Assembly (NCBI GenBank): GCA_002704625.1 | Contig: PAGZ01000038.1 | Coordinates: 3,168 to 26,374, forward strand | Reading direction: 5' to 3' | DNA from: Candidatus Pelagibacter sp. | Lineage (GTDB): Bacteria; Pseudomonadota; Alphaproteobacteria; Pelagibacterales; Pelagibacteraceae | DNA length: 23,207 bases | Shown: positions 19,065 to 23,207 of the stretch, in pieces | Position numbering within the stretch: position 1 is the stretch's first letter | How the letters are laid out: every line of letters begins with the position of its first letter | Translations under genes and position numbers: made by a program | The notes under the pieces: model-generated | Databases searched by the model: none | What the model saw: the letters and a program-made list of their open reading frames with translations, nothing else | Told to the model about the DNA's origin: nothing

Positions 19065-19889
19065 ATGTCCGAAAATAAAGCAAAATTGAACGATAGCCTA
19101 AAAGAAAAAGTTGCTCCAAAAAATTTCAAGAAAAATCCAATAAATGGAACAAAATTCACTTTGATGGTTTCTAGTGCAAAAGGGGGTGTAGGAAAATCCA
19201 CTTTTGCAATTAATTTGACGTTTGCTCTTCAAAAAAAGGGTAAAAAAGTTGGTTTGTTAGATGCTGATATTCACGGACCTTCTTTGCCGAAAATGATCGG
19301 GTTAAACGAAAAACCAAAGACTGATGGAAAATTTTTATTTCCATTAGAAAAATATGGCGCACAGTTTATGTCATTAGGATTTTTAGTTGATGAAAAAACT
19401 CCAATGATTTGGAGAGGGCCGATGGTCATTAGCGCTATAAAAACCCTTACTGAAAAAGTTTCTTGGAAAGACTTAGATTTCCTAGTAATTGATATGCCAC
19501 CGGGAACCGGGGACACTCAACTTACCTTTGCGCAAGACATAAAAATTGATGGCGCAATAATAATTTCAACTCCACAAGAATTAGCTTTAATGGATGTTCA
19601 AAGAGGTATTCAAATGTTTGATAAAACTAAAATTAAAATTCTTGGACTTGTAGATAATATGAGCTTTTTTAAAAGTGAAGATGGAAAAAAACATAATATT
19701 TTTGGTGAAGGTGGTGTTGAAAAAACTGCAAAAGATTTTAATAAAAAATTTTTGGGAAAAATTCCTATAAGTACAAAACTAAGAGAGTCAGCGGATTTAG
19801 GTTTGCCTTTAACTTATAAAGAACCAGATCACGAAATATCTAAAGCATTTGATGAAATTGCAGATAAAATTATGCAAGATGTTGTTTAA
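19065..19889 (+). CDS. mrp: Mrp/ApbC-family P-loop ATPase, short form without cysteines
   Basis: The product is 274 aa. The ATPase core is intact: the deviant Walker [10 protein letters not shown] at residues 38-46, [10 protein letters not shown] at 66-75, [11 protein letters not shown] at 143-153, then NMSFF at 198-202. Mrp proteins are scaffolds or carriers in iron-sulfur cluster assembly, normally about 350-370 aa with an N-terminal MIP18/DUF59 domain and a CxxC that binds a bridging cluster. Here the N-terminal domain is absent (only about 30 residues precede the ATPase). The expected CxxC, just after NMSFF, is replaced by KSEDGKK, and no cysteine occurs anywhere in the protein. A cluster could not be bound in the standard way. 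It is the only rightward protein gene in the window, divergent from hflK and convergent with thyX, which it overlaps by 20 nt. Confidence 0.9.
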   Translation: MSENKAKLNDSLKEKVAPKNFKKNPINGTKFTLMVSSAKGGVGKSTFAINLTFALQKKGKKVGLLDADIHGPSLPKMIGLNEKPKTDGKFLFPLEKYGAQFMSLGFLVDEKTPMIWRGPMVISAIKTLTEKVSWKDLDFLVIDMPPGTGDTQLTFAQDIKIDGAIIISTPQELALMDVQRGIQMFDKTKIKILGLVDNMSFFKSEDGKKHNIFGEGGVEKTAKDFNKKFLGKIPISTKLRESADLGLPLTYKEPDHEISKAFDEIADKIMQDVV

Positions 19890-20817
19890 AACCAAAAGAA
19901 TTCATAAGTTCATTCCACTCTCTTTTTGAAAGACCCGATGACTCTATATCGCATTTTTCACCTTTGATCATTTTTTGTATAACTATTTTACCTTTAGAGG
20001 AAAGTTCCATTCCACCTACTCTGTAATCAACAAAAGCATCATAAGAAATAGGTACCCATTTTTTTACTGTTTTCATCATAACATCGGCATATTCTCTGAT
20101 TTCAAATTGAGCATGGCTATCCGCTCTGAGAGCTAAAAAGTTTAACAAATTAAGTAAATCTGTTTTCCAGTACCACTGTGTATATGAATTAAGGGTTAAA
20201 TTCATTCTTGCTAGCTCTCTTGCTAATCCTTGTTTCTTATCATCAATAATTGTCCCATCATATTTTTCATTAAGCATTTCTTCGTAATGCCTATAATTTC
20301 GCTCAGCATCTTCTTTTAAAATTTTAAGAATACTGTCAGCTTGAGTGCCGTTTATTAGAGATCCCCTTCCTTGTCGATTGTTTGTTGCTTGGGCTGCTAA
20401 ATTTTCTTTTGAAGGAACATAAAACTCTTTATCCATTATAGAATATCTTGCTGAATATTCATTAACGTTAGCTGTTCTGTGTCTAATCCATTGCCTAGCA
20501 ATAAAAATCGGTAATTTAATATGGTATTTAATTTCACACATCTCAAATGGTGTGCTGTGTCTGTGTCTCATTAAATATTTTATTAATCCACTATCTGTTG
20601 AAACTTTTTTTGTTCCTTTTCCATATGAAACCCTGGCTGCTTGAACAATTGATGTGTCATCTCCCATGTAATCAACTACTCTAACAAAACCATGATCGAG
20701 AACTGGCATAGCTTCATAAAGAATTTTCTCTAATTCAGTTGAGGTTACTCTTTTGGTTACGTTTTTCTGTGACTGCTGATCTTTGATATCTTTTATTTGG
20801 CCTGGAGTTAATTTCAT
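19870..20817 (-). CDS. thyX: flavin-dependent thymidylate synthase
   Basis: The product is 315 aa, in the longer range seen for alphaproteobacterial ThyX. It converts dUMP to dTMP using methylenetetrahydrofolate and FADH2. The ThyX signature is [15 protein letters not shown] at residues 112-126 (form RHRxxxxNExSxR). [12 protein letters not shown] at 81-92 and [11 protein letters not shown] near 200 contribute flavin and dUMP contacts by family knowledge. This enzyme replaces ThyA; unlike ThyA it yields tetrahydrofolate, so dihydrofolate reductase demand drops, a common trait of small genomes. Its last 20 bases overlap the end of mrp on the opposite strand, leaving no room for a terminator between them. 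Confidence 0.96.
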   Translation of the reverse strand: MKLTPGQIKDIKDQQSQKNVTKRVTSTELEKILYEAMPVLDHGFVRVVDYMGDDTSIVQAARVSYGKGTKKVSTDSGLIKYLMRHRHSTPFEMCEIKYHIKLPIFIARQWIRHRTANVNEYSARYSIMDKEFYVPSKENLAAQATNNRQGRGSLINGTQADSILKILKEDAERNYRHYEEMLNEKYDGTIIDDKKQGLARELARMNLTLNSYTQWYWKTDLLNLLNFLALRADSHAQFEIREYADVMMKTVKKWVPISYDAFVDYRVGGMELSSKGKIVIQKMIKGEKCDIESSGLSKREWNELMNSFGFKQHLA

Positions 20818-20826
20818 TTTTTTTGT

Positions 20827-20855
20827 TATATATTATTATTAAACTTTTTGTGAAA
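20827..20855 (-). promoter_or_regulatory. candidate promoter of thyX
   Basis: Upstream of thyX on the minus strand, TTTCAC (20850-20855) and TATATA (20827-20832) are 17 nt apart. The -10 ends 9 nt before the ATG, so transcription would start about 3 nt ahead of the start codon, giving an almost leaderless mRNA. No Shine-Dalgarno is visible in the A-tract before the ATG, consistent with this. Tentative because the region is nearly pure A/T. Confidence 0.35.
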
Positions 20856-20887
20856 AAAAATATTTCAACTTTAAATAGAGTTAATAA

Positions 20888-21856
20888 TTAATTAACAGAA
20901 TTTTTGTTTTTTAAATAAATTTTAATTATTTTTTTTAACATTGTGACTGAATCCATAGGATTTTTTCCAATGGCTGTTTCGGCTGCCAAAACTAAGCCTT
21001 TGGCTCCTAGTTCCAAAGTACTATAAATATCATTAACTTCTCCTCTATTAGGGTAGTTGTTTAAAATCATGCTTTCTAAAAAATTGGTAGCTACGTATAT
21101 ATTTTTTTTACGTTTTTTTCCCATTCTGATTATTTTTCTCTGAGCTACTGGAATTTGTTCAATTGATACTTCTTTAGAAAGATCTCCTCTATCAATAAGA
21201 AAGTTTTGTCCTGATTTCATAATTTTTTTTAAATTTTTAATTGCTGATTTAGTTTCAAGTTTAAAAATTTTTATTTTTCCTTTTAGTAAATAATTAAATT
21301 TTTTTACATCTTCCTCGCTGTTTGTAAATGACAAAGCAAAATGTTTGATTTTATTCCTTTTTGCTAATTCTATTGCCTTTAAGTCTTTTGCGGTTAGGTA
21401 ATCCATTTTAATTTTTCTATTTTTTAAATGAACAGCTTTGTTTTTTTCTAAATATCCTGACGATGTTACTTTACAAAATAATTTATTGTTTAACTTTTTT
21501 TTAATTTTAATTTCTAAACCAGTGAATCCTAATTCTAAACAATCGTTTTTTCTTAATCTTTCAAATACATAATCTGGGTAAAGTGATACTTGTCCTTTAT
21601 TTTTATAAATTTTTAAATTTTTATTATATTTCAAATATTTTTCTTTTTTCACTTTAGTTCTAATCTGTGCTCCTTCAGTATCAACACAAATTGGTATATT
21701 AGAATTTTTTTTAATAAAATTTATTTGATTTTGAAGATTTGCTATAGTTACGTGAGACATATTGATTCTAAAAAGATTTATTTTGCCTCTTGAAAACTTT
21801 AAAAATTTTTTATTTAAAGAGTTGGGGCCTAGTGTACAAAAAATATCTATTTTCAT
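20888..21856 (-). CDS. pyruvate kinase-like protein lacking the C-terminal domain
   Basis: The product is 322 aa versus about 470-480 for bacterial pyruvate kinase. The barrel motifs are recognisable: RINMSH (Arg30, Asn32, Ser34) as in the phosphate/K+ site, KLET with the catalytic-type Lys199 and metal ligand Glu201, IDRGDLS with Asp225, ATNFLESMI with Thr257, and EVNDIYSTLELGA leading to AAETAIGKNP. The B-domain insert is present (about residues 67-155). The usual DTKGPEIR reads DTEGAQIR at 59-66, so the lysine and glutamate are changed. The protein stops where the C-terminal allosteric domain would begin. It is rich in Lys, Asn and Ile compared with the core genes. Seen: homology and an intact frame. 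Inferred: a PEP-handling enzyme of altered or unregulated activity, perhaps linked to the sulfotransferase gene next to it. Confidence 0.75.
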   Translation of the reverse strand: MKIDIFCTLGPNSLNKKFLKFSRGKINLFRINMSHVTIANLQNQINFIKKNSNIPICVDTEGAQIRTKVKKEKYLKYNKNLKIYKNKGQVSLYPDYVFERLRKNDCLELGFTGLEIKIKKKLNNKLFCKVTSSGYLEKNKAVHLKNRKIKMDYLTAKDLKAIELAKRNKIKHFALSFTNSEEDVKKFNYLLKGKIKIFKLETKSAIKNLKKIMKSGQNFLIDRGDLSKEVSIEQIPVAQRKIIRMGKKRKKNIYVATNFLESMILNNYPNRGEVNDIYSTLELGAKGLVLAAETAIGKNPMDSVTMLKKIIKIYLKNKNSVN

Positions 21857-21992
21857 TTAACTTACATGTTTATTTTTAATTAAAAATTCTAATTTAAAAA
21901 GTATAATTAAAAAAAAGACTAATCTATATATAAAATATTTTACATTTAGTAGAAAAAATGACTTTTTATGTTTGTAATTAAAAACATATTTT
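21857..21992. other. AT-rich spacer between the sulfotransferase and pyruvate kinase-like genes
   Basis: This 136-bp gap is almost pure A/T. It contains a 16-bp A/T palindrome (21872-21887) and a weak 6-bp hairpin (21969-21986, ATGTTT/AAACAT). No reading frame, RNA gene or convincing terminator was found; the palindromes are what such base composition produces by chance. It is longer than the junctions inside the operons, so the two flanking genes may be separately transcribed. Confidence 0.4.
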
Positions 21993-22910
21993 TCAAATGA
22001 TAATAAAAATGGTATATTTAAAAAAAAACATTAATTGATTTAGATATTCAAAATTCTTAAGTTTATAACCAAATATTTTATAATCTCTAAAAACAAAGCC
22101 TAAAAATTTAATCTCTCTGGAAGTATAAAATTTGGAATATTGTTCCTCACCTTCGGGTTTTAAATATTGTCCTTTTTTTGCCAACCTAGTAGAAAGTTTA
22201 TCTCCAATCCACGGTCTACCTAGGGTGGTTGCCTTAAAAATATTTTTTTGAAATTTAATACCTAAAAAATTACAAATCTTTTTTTTAATTCTTTTTGAAT
22301 TTACTTCTTCAATTTTTATAAACATTTTTTTATTTTTAAGTTTAATTAAAAATTTTAAATCCTGTCTTATTCTGTAAATATAATTAAATACATGCTTCAT
22401 ATTTATTCTGGATTTATCATACTTAAACCAATTTATTAGTCCTGATCTCAAATTTGATAATGGATTTCTTATTGTTACTAAAATCTTTGCTTTAGGAAAA
22501 TCTCTAAGAACTTTTATTGTTTCTCTCAAACCATGTGAATGGTGAACTATAGCTTTAATATTGTTGAGCTTTCTTCCTGCAGTAATATGATAAGATTTAT
22601 AAAGCAAAATTAAAAATTCTTTTTGATTAATTTTTTTGGTACCAGAAAGTTTTTTAAAATTTTTTTTAAATTTATCTATACTTAAATTTATTTTAATATT
22701 TTCAATTTTTATTTCAGAAAATAAATATGAATATTTTTTTAAAAAACTCGTCAAAAGTTTATATGGGTCTCTTAGATGATTTCTATCTTTGAAAAATTGC
22801 TGGTAATCAAACTTGTCAGAAAAAACTATAAGACCTTTTAAACCCTCCAAACAGTGATGTAGGTAGTCGCTTCCAGTTCTTCCAGTTGTAACGATCAATA
22901 TTATTTTCAT
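21993..22910 (-). CDS. sulfotransferase-family (PAPS-type P-loop) protein
   Basis: The product is 305 aa. The N-terminal strand and loop IILIVTTGRTGSDYL (P-loop-like TTGRTGSD at residues 8-15) corresponds to the 5'-phosphosulfate-binding loop of PAPS sulfotransferases. VTIRNPLSNLRSG (145-157, Arg148 and Ser156) corresponds to the 3'-phosphate-binding segment. IEEVNSKRIKKKICNFLGI resembles the 'LxxNP..E.I..FLGI' tail motif of such enzymes. GRPWIGDK is also typical of the bacterial group. They move sulfate from PAPS to surface glycans, lipids or proteins; the acceptor cannot be told. A+T-rich and Lys/Asn-rich, next to tmRNA, it looks like an accessory surface-modification gene. The start ATG (22908-22910) gives the P-loop right at the N-terminus. 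It is transcribed away from tmRNA. Confidence 0.75.
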   Translation of the reverse strand: MKIILIVTTGRTGSDYLHHCLEGLKGLIVFSDKFDYQQFFKDRNHLRDPYKLLTSFLKKYSYLFSEIKIENIKINLSIDKFKKNFKKLSGTKKINQKEFLILLYKSYHITAGRKLNNIKAIVHHSHGLRETIKVLRDFPKAKILVTIRNPLSNLRSGLINWFKYDKSRINMKHVFNYIYRIRQDLKFLIKLKNKKMFIKIEEVNSKRIKKKICNFLGIKFQKNIFKATTLGRPWIGDKLSTRLAKKGQYLKPEGEEQYSKFYTSREIKFLGFVFRDYKIFGYKLKNFEYLNQLMFFFKYTIFIII

Positions 22911-22922
22911 TATTAAATTTGA

Positions 22923-22950
22923 TTGTTTTTTTAAAATTAAAATTTATAAT
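22923..22950 (+). promoter_or_regulatory. candidate promoter of the tmRNA gene
   Basis: TTGTTT (22923-22928) and a perfect TATAAT (22945-22950) are separated by 16 nt on the plus strand, in the short gap between the sulfotransferase start and the tmRNA. Transcription would begin near 22957, where a small hairpin (GTTGG-tatt-CCAAC, 22957-22970) opens the precursor. The consensus -10 fits a highly expressed stable RNA. Confidence 0.55.
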
Positions 22951-23036
22951 AATTTTGTTGGTATTCCAACTATGACGATAAACGAGTTTCGTAATAAACA
23001 TTGCGGACGTGGGGGCAGTACCCACCACCTCCACCA

Positions 23037-23050
23037 TTTATTTATACTAT
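23037..23050 (+). other. internal transcribed spacer of the permuted tmRNA precursor
   Basis: This stretch of 14 nt, all A/T except one C, links the CCA end of the acceptor piece to the first G of the coding piece. In alphaproteobacterial tmRNA this spacer is removed during processing to give the two mature RNAs. Its limits follow directly from the acceptor-stem pairing. It is short, in keeping with the compact genome. Confidence 0.8.
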
Positions 23051-23131
23051 GGGGGTGAATCAGAATCGACGAGTGTCTAAAGGCTATTCTTTCGTTCGAG
23101 ATGGTTCCGACGTAACGGTCTAATTATAAAT

Positions 23132-23161
23132 GCAAATAATAAATTTGCACTTGCTGCTTAA
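23132..23161 (+). other. tmRNA tag-peptide reading frame (ANNKFALAA)
   Basis: The codons GCA AAT AAT AAA TTT GCA CTT GCT GCT TAA encode ANNKFALAA and a stop. The ALAA ending is the typical C-terminal signal recognised by ClpXP/ClpAP. Nine residues is the short end of the range; the E. coli tag ANDENYALAA has ten encoded residues. The alanine resume codon GCA is preceded by the usual A/T-rich stretch. Confidence 0.9.
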
Positions 23162-23177
23162 TTAACTTGTTAATTAA
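23158..23177 (+). other. perfect hairpin directly after the tag stop codon in tmRNA
   Basis: TTAATTAAC (23158-23166) and GTTAATTAA (23169-23177) are perfect inverted repeats around TT. Sterically this gives an 8-bp stem with a 4-nt loop. The tag stop codon TAA lies in its 5' arm. It corresponds to the helix (P5) that follows the tag in standard tmRNAs. Confidence 0.75.
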
Positions 23178-23207
23178 GTAAACGGGGTTTGGGGCACCTG
23201 GCAACAG

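Larger units (their letters stand above)
22957..23207 (+). ncRNA. ssrA: circularly permuted two-piece tmRNA (alphaproteobacterial type), 3' end cut by window
   Basis: tmRNA with SmpB rescues stalled ribosomes and adds a degradation tag. The gene is permuted: the acceptor piece comes first, ending at CCA 23034-23036. A 14-nt spacer (23037-23050) follows, then the coding piece starting at 23051. GGGGGTG (23051-23057) pairs over all seven positions with CACCTCC (23026-23032), with one G-U, giving the alanine-tRNA-like acceptor stem followed by A and CCA. The T arm is GTGGG (23009-23013), loop GGCAGTA, and CCCAC (23021-23025). The tag frame is at 23132-23161. A hairpin follows the tag, and GGGGCACCTGGCAACAG at the end is the start of the last helix, completed beyond the window. 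The 5' end (22957) is inferred from the promoter; the mature acceptor-piece 5' end is not determined. Confidence 0.93.

Noticed and set aside
18887..19201. Minus-strand open frame of 104 codons spanning the hflK/mrp gap
   Set aside because: It overlaps the conserved N-termini of both HflK and Mrp and covers their promoters; it is a chance frame.
20888..21856. The pyruvate kinase-like gene as a decayed pseudogene
   Set aside because: The frame is open from a sensible start to stop, and the catalytic lysine, metal ligands and RxNxSH motif are kept; random decay would not preserve them selectively.
21872..21887. 16-bp palindrome as a regulatory site or terminator
   Set aside because: It is purely A/T in an A/T spacer, has no G/C stem and no positional logic; expected by base composition.
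22816..23037. Minus-strand open frame of 73 codons covering the tmRNA acceptor piece and the sulfotransferase start
   Set aside because: It lies over a structured RNA gene and overlaps the sulfotransferase frame; the translation has no recognisable domain.
22957..23207. An attachment site duplicated from the tmRNA end
   Set aside because: The 3' part of the coding piece lies outside the window and no copy of the visible tmRNA sequence or integrase gene was seen within it.

Overview
The window looks like a chromosomal stretch from a streamlined, very AT-rich alphaproteobacterium of the SAR11 type (Candidatus Pelagibacter or a close relative). The evidence is the low G+C, the near absence of non-coding DNA (no gap between genes reaches 300 bases), stop/start overlaps of 1-8 nt between neighbours, a circularly permuted two-piece tmRNA of the alphaproteobacterial kind, ThyX-type thymidylate synthase, and the hflK-hflC-DUF2065-deg cluster. 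Nearly everything is on the minus strand; only mrp and the tmRNA read rightward.

Layout, left to right. 1-424: N-terminal part of a dimethylglycine/sarcosine dehydrogenase-like flavoenzyme, cut by the window edge. 474-1418: two small paralogous lipoproteins. The gap between them holds a parS-like palindrome, and a DnaA-box-like nonamer lies just upstream of the pair. 1503-3700: an overlapping pair, a D-amino-acid dehydrogenase-like oxidase and a D-2-hydroxyacid dehydrogenase. 3760-9805: the cell-shape cluster, transcribed mreB-mreC-mreD-mrdA(PBP2)-rodA-bactofilin. 9806-14816: branched-chain amino acid synthesis, ilvB-ilvN-ilvC-leuA. leuA abuts mreB directly, so leucine synthesis and cell elongation appear to share a transcript. 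14847-19010: miaA, a single-PDZ Deg protease, a small DUF2065 membrane protein, hflC and hflK. A 54-bp divergent promoter region separates hflK from mrp. mrp and thyX converge and overlap tail to tail. 20888-22910: two AT-richer accessory-looking genes, a pyruvate kinase-like protein without its C-terminal domain and a PAPS-type sulfotransferase. 22957-end: the permuted tmRNA (ssrA) with a readable tag, ANNKFALAA, cut by the window end.

How the genes work together. HflK/HflC (which regulate the FtsH membrane protease), Deg and tmRNA are all protein quality-control functions. MreBCD, PBP2, RodA and bactofilin form the elongation and shape machinery. IlvBNC and LeuA make valine, isoleucine and leucine precursors. 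No gene forms an obviously new multi-gene system. The items most worth a second look are the cysteine-free Mrp, the truncated pyruvate kinase-like gene beside a sulfotransferase and tmRNA, the parS-like site between paired lipoproteins, and the leuA-mreB junction. Organism assignment and promoter calls are inferences from sequence read by eye.
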